Shown: one piece after another, positions 46,367 through 58,844 of the stretch
How positions within the stretch are numbered: the first letter of the stretch is position 1
Layout: every line of letters starts with the position of its first letter
Position numbers and translations under genes: made by a program
Source: Anaeramoeba flamelloides
Taxonomy: Eukaryota; Metamonada; Anaeramoebidae
Direction: 5' to 3'
Assembly: GCA_027625915.1 (NCBI GenBank)
Contig: JANTQA010000032.1
Coordinates: 10,230,001-10,294,000 of the forward strand
Length of the DNA: 64,000 nt
The notes under the pieces: generated by a model
The model's input: only the letters and a program-made list of their open reading frames with translations
Databases searched by the model: none
What the model was told of the DNA's origin: nothing

Positions 46367-49300
46367 TTAATTTATTTGTGATGAATTTTGAAAAATTCTA
46401 ATCCAACCATTTTCATCTGTAGTGATTATGAGAATTTTATTTCTATCTGTTCTTTTTGATTTGGATGGTTTCTTTTTTGAACAAGTTTGATGATCATTTT
46501 TGGTATTTTTTCTCTTTGTTCGTTTCTTTTTGTTTTCTTTATTTTGGTGATCTTTATTAATTAATTTTTTTTTATTTTTATGAATTAATTTTTTTTGATT
46601 TTTATTTTTGTTTTTATCCATCCCTTTTTTTTCAGTATTCTTTTCTAATTTGGTATTCTTTAAATCGTTTGTATTCTTTTCAAGGATCTTAGAAATGGGT
46701 ATAGATTCGTTTTTTTGTGAAAAACTATAAATATCAAAAACCTTCTTTGGGATAAATTTTGCATTGGTAATTTTAGCATTTGATATTTTGATTTTTTCAT
46801 AATTATCAACAACATGTTTTCTATTTTTTTGGAATTTTTTGAATTTTTTTTTTATTATTGCATATTCGTTTTCAGTATTCCAAAAATATACATGTCCATC
46901 TTCTGAACCGCAAATAATTAAATCTTCATTTTGGCTATTAAAAAGAGAAGAGATGGGTGACAGATGATGTTGATAATATGAAGAATAAAAAGCGGTAAAT
47001 GGGCGAAAGAAAGAAAGGAAGGGTGAGTTGTTAAATCAAAAAAATTAATATTTGTTGATTTATAAAATATTATTTTTTTTTTTACTTTTGAAAAATAAAA
47101 ATGATGTTTACCTCAGGTGTGATTTCAATGGGTTGTATTTATTAATATGTCCTTTAAATTTGAGTTTTGGTGTTTTGTCATTAATGTCATATAAACGAAT
47201 CCTCGAATCATTTGACGTTACAAGGATTTGTGTTTGTGAATTTAAATATTGAATGTTCGTTATTTGCTTTCCTTTTTTGTTTTTGCCCCTTTTTGATTTT
47301 ACGTGTAATGTTTTTTCTAGATCTAATTCGTTGTTCTCAAAATTATAGAAATAACAAAATCCATTTTCGGTTCCACAAATAAACTTGTTGCCATTAGGGT
47401 GGATACATCCAGATGTAATGCTAATTTGGCAATTGGTAATATGGATTGGTTTTTGTGAATATATGTTCCAGATGAAAATACGGTTATCCAAATTCCCTGT
47501 AAAAAATATATCAGGGTTTGTTGGACTAAATTCAACATAAGTAACAAATGTGGAGTGGAAGAATAAATTAACTTGCCCATGTTGAATATTCCACAGTCTT
47601 ACGGTTTTGTCTGATGATGATGTTAAAATCAAATCTGGATCATGCTATTTTTATAGAAATTAATAAAGAAATAAAAATAGATAAATGTAAACAATCAATT
47701 ATTAATTTTTGTTTTTTATTTTATTTTCATATGCTCTGAAAAATATAACAATAATAATAAATTTAATAAGTTTGGTAATTTTTTTTATTTTTTGTATTTC
47801 TGGATATACCTCTCTTATACAATAATAATAAAAAGAAAAAATAATCAATTCAAAAATTGGTATTGTTAATGAATATCTTTTTATTTTTTAATCACTGCTA
47901 ATTGCAAAATAAACCCCATTTCAAAATTTTTGAAATACTAAAATTCAATTTTCGAAAAAAAAGAAATCTTTTTTGATCAATTCAAGAGGAAATACCAAAT
48001 TAGAACTGATTCACTAATTGGAATGCTAACAATTGTTTCTAAATTACAATACCCACAAAACTAAAAATAAATAATTATCAATACTAATAAATTATCGGTG
48101 TGTTCCAAAATTTTGGAGATGGGCTAACAAAAAAAAAAATAAATTAGTAAATTTGTTAAAATTTCATTAAGGATTATTGATCGATCAAATGGTTAGATAC
48201 CATTGGCTAATTTTTATTTGAGTTTCTGCTATTTCGAAGAACCCAACTTTAACATAATTGCAATCAACAGTTCGAAAAAATTATTGATCATACCAAAATT
48301 CATCACGTAATTCAAAAAAAAAAAAATGAAAACAAAAAACTAAAAAGATGAAAAAATGATTTTCATATTTTACAAAAATCCAAATTTTATTTCCAATTTG
48401 TATGAAAAGGTATTATTGTGATTCTTTGAAGTGTTTTAACTGTGTAGAAAATTTTGAATGCAGGCAGTTCCGCTTTTAATACACAAACTTTCAACCAAAT
48501 TTTAGGCACAAAAAAATCTCAAATTAAAGCACTTTTTTTGAAATTTTTTTTTAAACAAATTATTTTACTAGAATCTAAATTTTGTGACTTAATTTGAGAT
48601 TTTTATTGTGCCTAAAATTTGGTTGAAAGTTTGTGTTTTAAAAGTGGGACTGACTATATTAGTTTCTTGTATTTTGTCTTGTTTCTCTCAAAACCTAATT
48701 TTCAGTATCAAGATAAATTGTGTGTGGTTTTGTAACCCTCTAAATTTGACAAAGAAAGTATTCGGAAACATTCTTGGGAATACAACCAACTTATTTGAGA
48801 ATAGTAAAAAAAAAAAAAAAAAAAAAACTGAAAAAAAAATCTTCGTGATCTCAAAAAAAGCCAAAGAGAGCTACTCCAAAACTAACACAGCTGTTTTCAA
48901 AATTATATATTCATAACCATTCTAAATGGGAAGTTGGGTGTCGCTCTTTGGTGTTTTTTTCTAAAAATGTAAAGAGTTTTTGATTGCTCATTTTTATAGT
49001 TGGATCTTACTATTTATTACAAAATAGGTTAAACAAAATTTTCCTTCAGCTTTTTATAAAAAAATCAAAAGCCAGATAAGAAGATTTATATAAATCATTA
49101 AAGTCTGCGATTCTAAAAAGGAAAATAACCATCTAAACTTCTTTATGTGATTAAATAATGTTGCATTTTCGATTAAACTTTGAAAACCTTTTTTTTGGAA
49201 AGCTGAAGGAAAATGTTATTCCAATTATTTCGCAGCACATAGTATTTCTTCTCGAATTAAACCATGTTTTGATTCTAAATTAGTTTTCACGATCTGGAAA

Positions 49301-50475
49301 TTTTTAAAAAAACTCTCATTGAAGCGAGAAAAATAATTTTTTAAAAAAAAAAACAAAAAATTAAGCAAGTTATGATAATTTACCTTTGACCAAGAGATGT
49401 CCAAAATATCTAATTCGTGACCTAGAAATTTTTTCCAAGGGACAGGATCCAATAAGGGAATTTCATTTGAAACAGACTTTTCAAAATTATATTGTTTCTG
49501 TTTCAATTTTAACGAATTGATCCCTTTTTTGTTCTGATCTGATTTCATTTGAGATTTAATTTGCATACACCTTTCTGTTGATTTCTTCATGACACTAATC
49601 TGGTGTTCAGATCTTTCCTTGTCTGTTTCTAAGACTCTCCAAATCCTCAAAACTGTGTCTTGCCCCGCTGTTGCAAGATATTTGCCAGAGGGGGAGAACT
49701 CTAAAGCCCAAATTGTGCCTTTGCTGTTTTTGAGCACTTGGATGCAATCCATCGAAGAGAATTCGGATTTTGTTTTTTCATTACATGACGAAGAAATCCT
49801 GTTTAGCGGCACTTCGCGTTTTTTCAGCCTATTTTCAAGCTTTTTCCTTTCTTTTTTTTTTTCCTTTTTGATCTCCTGTTGTTTTTTTTTGAGCATTTTT
49901 TTTTTGTGGTATTCCATCTCTTGCTTTCTAATAAGCCGGACTCTTATTTGTTTCTTGGTTTCGTTGGTTTTTAGAGGGCGCGTTTTTATTGGTTTTGGCT
50001 TTATGGTTCGTGGTTTCGTTAATTTGTTTGGTTTTGAATGGAATTCAATTTTCGTTTTGGGCACAGATCGAGATCGCCTTTTTAAAAGCTTGGGATCTAT
50101 ACCTTTTTCGACTTTTTGATCAAGCTCCTCAAATGGTATTAATTCACCAGTGTCAATGTTTTTTATAAAAAGAGCACCGGGCTTTTCAAGTTCTTCATGC
50201 CCTAAATGCTTATTTTTGTTTGGGGTTTTTTTTACAAGATCGTTGATCGGAAGCGATTTAGTCTTGAGATTTGTTTCGCCTCCAGAAGAATTTTCGATTT
50301 TGCTTGCAGTTGTCAACTTTGTCTCGGATGTAGTTGCCTTGTTTATTTTGTTTTGCAAGTTTTTTTTTGGTAGCGAATGGTATCGCTTTGATTCTCGGTT
50401 TTCATATTCCCTTTGTTCATAAATTGTATTTTTGCAATCGGTTTTGCCTTCGAGTGTGTTTTCAATTGTTGTCAT
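46367..50475 (-). CDS. WDR44: WDR44-like WD40 protein, three exons
   Basis: Minus-strand exons 50475-49384, 47644-47112 and 46934-46367 keep phase and give 730 residues. Residues 1-220 are basic and low complexity, with KNIDTGELIPFEELDQ (about 105-120) as in WDR44 and a Lys/Arg-rich helix (180-222). The first WD unit is at 244-281 (GTIWALEFSPSGKYLATAGQ). Exons 1 and 2 join to FLGHELDILDISWSK|HDPDLILTSSS, the WDR44 hallmark GH..D.LDLSWSK followed by SSSxDKTVRLW. Exon 2 has VTYVEFSPTNPDIFFTGNLD, VKSKRGKNKKGKQITNIQYL and ILVTSNDSRIRLYDI, all diagnostic. Exon 3 holds CGSEDGHVYFWN, a Lys/Asn-rich insert and a last strand near 709-726. WDR44 of animals binds Rab11 and acts in recycling endosomes, but that partner is not shown here. 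Intron 1 is 1739 bp with repeats. Confidence 0.93.
48180..48460 (+). pseudogene. Decayed Cys-rich coding fragment in WDR44-like intron 1
   Basis: The plus strand ends with RYYCDSLKCFNCVENFEC (about 48406-48463). The same motif appears at about 56875-56920 as LYYCDCLKCFNCMENFKF, with matching upstream DNA from about 56560. The closely spaced cysteines suggest a zinc-binding tail, perhaps of a transposase. The rest of the frame is broken. Confidence 0.3.
48461..48655. mobile_element. CAGTCAGT-family MITE in WDR44-like intron 1
   Basis: Left CAGGCAGTTCCGCTTTTAAT, right complement AAAAGTGGGACTGACTA, about 195 bp. Confidence 0.75.
48690..49010. mobile_element. Partial copy of the TTAA-inserted family
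   Basis: Matches 36600-36850 and 19160-19420 through GTAACCCTCTAAATTTGACA, GTGATCTCAAAAAAAGCCAA and TTGGGTGTCGCTCTTTGG. Both ends are missing. Confidence 0.55.
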
Positions 50476-50568
50476 TTTTGGCGCAAGTCCGAAAAGTAAT
50501 TAAAAATACAAATATGAAAATGCAATTTAGAAAAAAATGTATATGTAAGAAGATTTAATCGAAATATA
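50476..50568. promoter_or_regulatory. 93-bp gap between divergent reading frames
   Basis: The WDR44-like start codon (50475, minus) and the first ATG of the decayed plus-strand reading frame (50569) lie back to back. If the plus-strand gene once worked, this short AT-rich gap was a shared promoter. No motif was identified. Confidence 0.3.
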
Positions 50569-51930
50569 ATGTTGGTTTTACTTTTTACTTTTGAAACACA
50601 TCCCTATAAGTTGGTTCTTGAAGATGATTATGTCTTTTTGAAATTACTCCTTTATTTTAAAAACTTATGTGCTCGGTAATTTTTTTGGAAAACGTTTTGG
50701 GATGAACACTGTTTTGAAAAACTCACAAAAAAGCGAAAAAACAACCATCAAAATCCATACTGTTTACAAGATTATCAGATTTGTTGGTTGATCTCAGAAA
50801 TTGATTTTGTTGGAAATAAAATTTTTTATTTGATTAAAATCACAAAATTTAATTTATGACAGTTGTCTTGAAGTGGAAAATAACATCGACAGTGATGGGG
50901 TATGGCACACCTGTGGTGATTCCAAGGAGTCTTTTATCTGGAACTATTTTCATTTTACAAACTTTTCGAAAAGTAAATTTATTTTTGTAAACCTTGATTC
51001 GAACTGTAATAACTTTCAGTTAGAAAGAGTGTGTTTGGAATTTAAATTTCTCAATTTTGAATTTATTTATTTAGAAATAAAAAGGCATTGTTATTGATGA
51101 TTTAAAATTTGAACAACAGTTTTTAAAGGGTAATTTAAAACTTGTCACCCATTGCTACTAAAGCTTTACATTGTTTGTCAATTGATTTTCTGGTTACGAT
51201 CTTTATTTACACTTTTTTCGGAATTACACTTATATTATTTGATCAGTTTTTTCTTAAAGTAATTGCAAAACTCAATAGGTATGAATACAATTACTTTAAC
51301 GCAATTCTTTTGAAATTCTTTTTATTCAATCTTTTTTAGGAACCTACCAAAATTGAAAAAAAAATAGTTAAATATTTAATTGTTTTTTTTCCTTCAAAAA
51401 AGTGAACAAAAGCAATTTATTGGAGATTTTTGTTGTGAAAAGTAAGAGAACAAAATCTGAGATTCGGAAGAATGTTCTAAACTTTATTTACAAAATTTGT
51501 AACACTTCGATTAGTCTTGAGAAATCATTTTTTTATTTTTTTTTTTTACGACTTTGACAAATTTTAACTGAGTTTGAGAGTTAATAAAAGACCCTAATTG
51601 TTTACTATGGACAAAAATAATCCATTTTTTCTCGTATTGGAAATACAAAGAACAGGATTTGGAAAAAACTGTAAATAAAAAATTCCATTCTGACGAATCA
51701 TTTCGAAAAAAGTTTGTTTTATCAAAATCTTCTAATGATTTATAATTGACTGAAATACTTGACATAATTTCACTTTTACCAACCCTTGGTGTGTTTCTTT
51801 AACATTTCCACGATAAAATTAAAAGAAAAATAAAAGCAAAATCCTTTCCTTCTAGATTTTTACTTGATAAATCGGAAAAAAGTTCACCAGGTATTTATGA
51901 TTATTCTTTGTGAAAAAGAGTTTTCACGGA
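50569..51930 (+). pseudogene. Decayed coding region, possible membrane receptor with RGS-like tail
   Basis: The plus strand shows protein-like stretches one after another, with more Trp, Cys, His and Asp than AT-rich noise would give, but in changing frames with about ten breaks. Order: an N-terminal piece (MLVLLFTFETHPYKLVLEDD), a Trp/Cys-bearing piece (FWKTFWDEHCFEKL), a piece with DGVWHTCGDSKESFIWNYF, a hydrophobic piece with a likely membrane segment (FLVTIFIYTFFGITLILF), then a charged tail ending near 51910 with KSFPSRFLLDKSE. The last resembles the end of RGS domains (DSFPRFLxS), which is only suggestive. Base composition is less AT-rich than its surroundings. No identified homologue in the window. 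It may be a dead gene, or a gene badly damaged in assembly. Confidence 0.4.
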
Positions 51931-53020
51931 AATAGACTCGAATTTGTGATTGCTGTATGTTAAAGAAAAATGGAAATAAAGTGAAAATTTTTTGAAATTT
52001 TATTTTAATAAATATTATGAAAATTATTGAATAATTTACGAGTACATGAAATTGATTCTTTTTCCATACTTTTGTATTGTAAAATTAGTTGAACAACCCA
52101 TTGGTTTAATATCAGTTTTTATATCATTCCTCTTTATTTATCAATATTTTTTGCTGAATTTTTACTTGGAATAATTAAAAATTATTCCTTAAATAAATCG
52201 TTAAAAGATAATTTCTCAAAATAATCATTTTGTGGATGTACCGGGCTTTATTTGAATAATATTTAAAATTATTGGAAATATTGTTCAATTTATTTTGAAC
52301 TAATAGTGTTTTTAAAAAATTATATTACTTTTTTCAACGTATTACTCACATTTACTCTTTTTTTGAAATTTAGGTTAAGATTTAGATGATCAACAGTAAA
52401 GAATTTTTATTTTTTATTTTTTAGTCTTTTTTATTTTCAATTTGTGTTTTTTATGATTTTTAGAAAGTATCCTACGAATAAAATATCATATGTCAAGGTA
52501 TCTAACAATTAACATCAAATATATCAAGTGATGTAGATCTGAAAAATAAAACATCATTTTTGATATTTTTTGAAATATTTTTACGAAAGAAAAATAACTG
52601 TAATACCCTAAAAGAAGGAATACTGATGCACATATATCATCTTAATTTATAGAAATTATATTTATATATATATATATTGGAATTTGAATTACAAATGGGA
52701 AAGAATATTCACTTCCCTTTCCAGATTTTTTTTATAAATAGAGTTCTCAAAGAAGCTAGTTGTAATTTGTGGCTTTGTTTTAAAAAAGGAAATTGAAAAG
52801 GAATTGAAAAGTTTTTACATTGAAAACTCAAATACCAATATCTATATATATATATATATATATCATATATATTTGTGGAATTATTTTCCAATTTAGCTGT
52901 AAAATGAATATAAATTAAGGAGTAGCATTGCGTTAAAATATAATGGAATATAGTCAAGATCTTTATTTTTTTTTTTTGTAATTTGTGCTTTGACTTATAA
53001 AAGTGACGAGTTAGCCTCAT
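51931..53020. other. Gene-free stretch with a MITE remnant and TA runs
   Basis: Two TA dinucleotide runs lie at about 52661-52677 and 52845-52862. Between them, 52679-52836 matches the CTGGTATTTG family (GGAATTTGAATTACAAATGG at the left, CTCAAATACCAATA at the right). No gene seen. Confidence 0.5.
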
Positions 53021-53070
53021 TTAAGGGAGTAAGTACATTTTTCACATTTTGAGTTCCACCATTTATGTTA

Positions 53071-53325
53071 CTATTATTTTCCAATTAAAAAATGAAAATT
53101 TTTAGTTCAAATTCTAAAATATTTTTCCGGTTTATAAGTCGAAAGTAAAACCCAAAGATCTTTCCAACATCAAATAGAAATGATATTTTTAGACAATAAA
53201 TTAAACTTCCTCATTTAACTCTAATATAAAATTTTTACTCTGCTAATTTACTTTTAGCAGTAATAATTGCTATTCATTTTGGAAATTGAAATAAAAATCT
53301 TCATTTATTAATTGCAAAATAACAG
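53071..53325. mobile_element. 255-bp CTGTTATTTTCC-family MITE, nested
   Basis: Starts CTATTATTTTCCAATT after TA (53069-53070) and ends GCAAAATAACAG before TA. The host element without this insertion reads ACCATTTATGTAAAACTGAA at about 23961-23980, so the TA duplication is visible directly. Confidence 0.85.
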
Positions 53326-54284
53326 TAAAATAGATTCTTCAAATCATTTCTTTAACCAAATGTATTGATATTTTAATAAATACCAGATTGGGGTATATCC
53401 TAGTAAAATATATTTTCATACCAACAAAAAAAACGGAAATCAAAAAAATGAAAAAATTGATCAAAAAAAATAAATAAAAATCATTTATTTCTTGATCTTA
53501 TCTATAACATTTTACACAATTACTCATTCTTTATTTAAATTTTATTTTTAATTCTTTATGAAAATAATTTTGTTTTAAAATTTTTGATGTCCAAATTACT
53601 GTTTATGTTTTAAGGATTTCCAAAATGAATTTAAAAATCCTATTTTAATTTAATTCATCTAATTCTCATTTTCGTTAAGAAAATTAGATATTTTTTAATT
53701 CTTCTTCAGAATAAGGGTTGATTGGAAAATTTCGTTTGATTTTAGAATTATTTATTTTACATTAAATTGGAACCCATAATAATTCTGAATTTAATTGAAA
53801 TTATTTCTTGCATTTTTCAATTATTTTGAGATGAATCTTTTTGTAACTGTTTTTTGATTCCGAAAATTCAACCCCTTTATTTTAATTTTTGAAATAGTAT
53901 ATATTTGTTTTGGATTGGGTTGATAAAAATATTTAAAAAAAGATATTTGAAAGCAAATTTGCCAAAAAACATTATTTCAAAATAACAATAAATAGTACTG
54001 GGGCGAGAAATCCAAGGAAAAAATAGTTTATATTCATATACACTATGAAGATAAAGAAAATCACTCTTCGAAAATACCCTTTTATCTATTTTTTTATCAT
54101 TCTTTGATTTCAACAAATTTTATTTGGAACGGTGATCTTTCTGTTTGGTCTTCTAAAAGAAAATATTTGTTTCAAATACACACCTTTTGGGGTCTATTTT
54201 TTTTTTTTTTTTGGTTTAATTTCAATCATTCCCCTGAACACATTTCTAGATCCAAAATAAAAATTTAATAAAACCAAAATTATA

Positions 54285-54475
54285 TTGTCAGTTCCTCTTT
54301 TAAGGCACAAACTTTCAACTAAATTTAATGCACAAAAAAATCTCAAATTAAGACACAACATTTGGAATTTTTTACAACCTATTTTACTAGAATCTGAATT
54401 TTGTGCCTTAATATGAGATTTTTATTGTGCATTAAATTTTGTTGAAAATTTGTGCCTTAAAAGTGGAACTGAATG
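54285..54475. mobile_element. CAGTCAGT-family MITE, nested
   Basis: Left TGTCAGTTCCTCTTTTAAGG, right complement TTAAAAGTGGAACTGA. It interrupts the host element at a point that is continuous in the copy at 23922-26155 (around 24920). Confidence 0.75.
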
Positions 54476-56544
54476 CAAAAAAAAAAATGTTCAAAAAATT
54501 AAAGATTCAACTCTGAATTACTTTGAATTTTGGGTTGGTTCTATTTTTGTGAATAGACATGCAAATGGGATTTTGGTTTCAAAGTTTCAATATCTGGTGG
54601 CACTCAAATAATGTTTTTCAATAATGGTCTAACAATTAAAATTTTTCAAAATGGTTTGATGTACTTACCCCCTTAAATAATTTATTGATTCGAATCTATT
54701 TTTTGAGATCAAAAATTCACATATTTCAAATATAAAATGAAAAAAAACTAACACCTTATTTTTATTAACAAATACGTTAATTCTTGAAAATGGGAAAACA
54801 TATTTTTCTTTTTATTTTCGAAAATTTTGATTTAAAAAGACAATTTTTAAGTTGGTTTTTATTTTTAATAATCAATCTTTCAATTCAAATATCAAGCAAT
54901 AAAACTGATTGGAATATAAGTTATTTAATAAAAGGATATTTTATAGATTTTTAATAAAGAGTTCTTAATTAAATTGAAATCTATTAAACACATTTTTTTT
55001 TATTCCTTTAAAATTAGAAAAAAGCTGTTTTCAGATTTTTAAAAAATGATAAAAAAAAATGTAAAATATTTTTCAGTTTATTTCAATTTTTTTAACAAAT
55101 TGTTTAATTTTATTCACAATAACTTTGTAACAATTTTGTTTTTTTTTTTAGAAAAAAGTGATTATGAATTTTGAGGATAAAATTAACTATTCCCAAATAT
55201 CTTCAAGAAAATTTTATTTCGAAAAATCGAATTTTAATTTAAAACAACTACATAATTTCTAAGTCATATTTTTAAATGAATTTTAAAATTTAATGATTAT
55301 AACCATCTTTCTTAACTCAATACAATTATTTTTCAATTGGTTGAATCAATCATTTTTTGGTTAACATAAAAGAATTATCTCAAAAAAGAAAGAAAAAATT
55401 TGTTTTAATATTTGTTACAAATACTTGATATTATCTAATAATAATCGAAATGGTAATAAATAAGGTACAAATTTTTTATTATGTTTAAAATAAAATGAAT
55501 TTAAATATTTTTTTTCAGAAAAAATGTAAAAAAAAATCGATCCGACAAAAAAAAAATATTCTTTTCTGAAATTTCTTAGCTGATCAGAATTTTTTGAAAC
55601 TGGTATATATAATAATTGTATGTATATAATATCACTAATAACATATTTTATAATTTTACCCTGTTGAAGTAGAGGACTGATTCCTCATAATAATTATTTC
55701 AAAAGATTTGATAAAGATCAATATTTAGATATTTATTTCAAAGAAAAATAAAATACACATAATTTCTCTATATTTAAGATTTTTAAAGCCTTACCTTTCA
55801 TTGAAAGTTTGTGTATTAAAAATTGAACTTACTGTAACCACAAGAATAGTATATTATTCAAAGAAAACTTTTTTTTTTAAAAACTGTTTTTATATTTCTC
55901 TAATTAAATATTTCTATCAATACAAACTATAGTAAAGAATACCAGTTCAATATTAAATAAAAAAAAAAATGAATTATTATAATGAAAATATAACTGTAAA
56001 ATTCCAGTCCAAAGAAAAAAAACACAGTTGAAAACATTCTATGTAATTACCGACATTATTTTAGAACTTCCAGTTTGATTGAAAATAAAAAAAAAAATTA
56101 AATAAATATACACAATAGATCAATTTTTCTGAAGTATTTAATAAAAGGAATTTATTTTCTTGAAAAAAATTAAAATTTGATGAATTTTGATTAAACTAGT
56201 ATTAAAATTTATTTTAGATGTTCTCTAGAAATATGAAGTAATTACTTTCATCAAAATTTTATCAAAAAAAGTTTTTTAGCAACAGGATTTAAAAAAAAAT
56301 TAATTAAAAAGAAGTAATTACATTCTATATCATCAAAAAGATCAAGAGATAAATCAAATACTTTATTTATTCTTACTTGCTAAAATACCATCTAATTTGT
56401 TAAATAGACAATTTTGTAGTGTAAATGGTTGATAATTCCATTTGAAACACAATATAAACAGATAGAGTAATCAGAAATAGTTGGATCTTAATTTAGTTTG
56501 CTAAAAAAAAAACGCATTGGTAAATTTTTTTAGATTCTGTTATG

Positions 56545-57020
56545 AATATTTTGTAGATTAAAGGTTTGATACCACCATCCAAATTAATTTGAGTTCTTCT
56601 ATTTAAAAGAACTCAACTTTAAAATAATATCTATCATCCAAAAATTCTTTATTTCAGCTAAAATTCATTATGTAATTCAAAAAATGAAATAATAATAAAA
56701 AAAAAAATGAAGAAATGATTCTAATATTTTTTGACTCTTTTTTAAAATTTCTAAACAAAAATTTAGAAATAAGGACTGAAAGAGGAAACTAGTTTCCTCC
56801 CTTCAAAATAAAAAAAAAATTTTTTTTTAATAATTTTTCAGAAATCAAAATTATTTCCAATACGATGGCAATTGTATTATTGTGATTGTTTGAAATGTTT
56901 TAACTGTATGGAAAATTTTAAATTTTTGTTTATATATCATTTCAAAATTGGTCTTTCTCAGGGATTCTAAATAACATTTTTTAAATATTGTAATACAGTT
57001 ATTTAGATTACTATTTTTAG
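56545..57020 (+). pseudogene. Second copy of the Cys-rich decayed fragment
   Basis: Parallels 48180-48460 (TTTGAGTTCTTCTATTTAAA, then a fragment with LYYCDCLKCFNCMENFKF). About the same order and spacing, with numerous breaks. Confidence 0.3.
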
Positions 57021-57119
57021 ATTTGTAAAAAATATTCAAAAAAAAATCAAAAAACAATTGATTACATGTGATCATCAAAAAAGAATATACTAATTTAACT
57101 TTTAATAATATTTAAACAT

Positions 57120-57316
57120 TCAATTACTCTTTAAATACACAAATTTTGAACCAAATTTAAGGTAAAAGAAAAATCTCAAATAAAAGCACATTTTTTTGAA
57201 AATTTTTTTACACAGATTATTTCACAAGTAATTTGAATTGTGTACTTTAATTTGAAAAATTTTTTATTGTGCCTTAAATCCCGTTCAAAGTTTATTTCCT
57301 AAAAGTTAAACTGACT
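57120..57316. mobile_element. CAGTCAGT-family MITE, degraded copy
   Basis: The left tip is eroded (CAATTACTCTTTAAATACAC) and the right reads AAAAGTTAAACTGACTTTAA. Same internal order of GGTAAAAGAAAAATCTCAAA and its complement. Confidence 0.6.
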
Positions 57317-57859
57317 TTAATAGGTTTTTTTAGAGTCATTTAAACCAGGATTACTAATATAATTTACTATAAATTATGACACACCTTAATATTGATAAAA
57401 TCTATACTTGAAATCATCACTGAATGATATAAAGAATAATTCATACATAATATTTTTTTAAAATATGATAACTCTAATAATTAATATTGAATTAAAGTAA
57501 CTCTTTATGAAAAAGAATATACATAGTACAATACCCTTTTAAAAAATCATTTAATCAACACCATGATTCAAAAAATAATAAAATATTTTTTAAATAGTAT
57601 TCAAAGACATTAAAATAATTTTAGAGACCAAATAAAAAAAAATTTCTTGTTAAATTTTGTTCTAAGTAAGCTAAATTTCAAAAAATAGTAGCAAATTTTT
57701 CATCAGAATAAAATTTGTTTAATTTTTTTTTTTTTATTGAATAATAATGTAAGTTACAAAAGTGTTTAAAGATAATAACCAACATAGATTTATAAATAAA
57801 AATATAGTTATACTATTTTACTTTTTGAAAGCGAAATGAAAAAAGAAAAAATAATAATA

Positions 57860-58056
57860 CAGTCAGTTCCACTTTTAAGGCACAAACTTTAAAAGAAATT
57901 TAAGGCACAATAAAAATCTCAAATTAAGGCACAAAATTCAGATTCTAGTAAAAAAATTGTCAAAAAAAAAAAATAAAAATTTTGGGCCTTGATTTGAGGT
58001 TTTTTTGTTGCCTTAAATTTCGTTTAAAGTTTGTGTTTTAAAAGTGGAACTGACTG
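57860..58056. mobile_element. CAGTCAGT-family MITE, clean copy
   Basis: Starts CAGTCAGTTCCACTTTTAAG and ends AAAAGTGGAACTGACTG, flanked by TA on both sides. The two halves are inverted repeats of each other around an AT-rich centre. Confidence 0.85.
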
Positions 58057-58647
58057 TAATAATAAATTTTGCCCCTAATTTTGAAAATTGACTTCAAAAT
58101 TTGAAAAAAAAATATTTGTGAAAATTGAACTTGTCGAACTAAATTAATCTAGATATTGGAAAATAATTTTTGATTTATGATCTTAAATTCAATAATACTG
58201 TTTATTTTATACATAGATTTTAAAAATTTTAAAATCATCCTGATGAAATAATGAAAAAAAATTGAAAATTATGTTATATTATGAATGAATGTGTACATGA
58301 TATTTAAATTATTTATAAATACTTTATTAATTATTTTCTAATTTTCTAATAATAATTTGAAACAGCTGTTCCAAAGCTACCATAAAATTTTAAATAAAAT
58401 ACAACTGATTTTTCTATACTTTGTTTCCATTTTTGAATAATAACTCTTATTTCAGAATTTTTCGCAAATCGATAATAAGAATAGCAAAATCAATTGTATT
58501 ATATTTAAAATTTTATGGTAGCCTTGGAAAAACTGTATATCTTTTCTAAAAGTTTGTCTTAATGAAATAATTAATTAAAAAATAATAGATTTGAACTTTA
58601 GATTTTTCTATTTTTTATGTTTTTTAAAAAAGAAGAATATTCAATTA

Positions 58648-58844
58648 CAGTCAGTTCCACTTTTCGGGCACAAACTTTCAACGAAATTTAAGGCACAAAA
58701 AAAATCTCAAATAAAGGCACAAAATTCAGATTCTAGTAAAATAATTTGTAAAGAAAAAAAAATTCAAATTTTGTGACTAAATTTGAGATTTTTTTGTGCC
58801 TAAAATTTGGTTCAAAGTTTGTGCCTTAAATTTGAAACTGACTG
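58648..58844. mobile_element. CAGTCAGT-family MITE
   Basis: Starts CAGTCAGTTCCACTTTTCGG and ends TTTGAAACTGACTG, with TA on both sides. Confidence 0.82.

Larger units (their letters stand above)
53021..54676. mobile_element. TTAA-bounded ~1.2-kb element with two nested MITEs
   Basis: The ends TTAAGGGAGTAAGTACATTT and GTACTTACCCCCTTAA form a clear inverted repeat. It is interrupted by MITEs at 53071-53325 and 54285-54475; removing these leaves about 1.2 kb, as in the copy at 21682-22898. Collinear with 23922-26155. Confidence 0.75.

Noticed and set aside
48608-48916. Plus-strand frame of 102 codons in WDR44-like intron 1
   Set aside because: Runs from a MITE end into a repeat fragment with a poly-Lys tract; chance frame.
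49589-50119. Long plus-strand open frame (176 codons)
   Set aside because: It is antisense to exon 1 of the WDR44-like gene, is Phe/Ser-rich as expected for the complement of a Lys-rich region, and has no domain.
51511-51765. Minus-strand open frame of 84 codons
   Set aside because: Overlaps the decayed plus-strand coding region, whose composition is more protein-like; no start context or neighbouring exon. It cannot be fully excluded.
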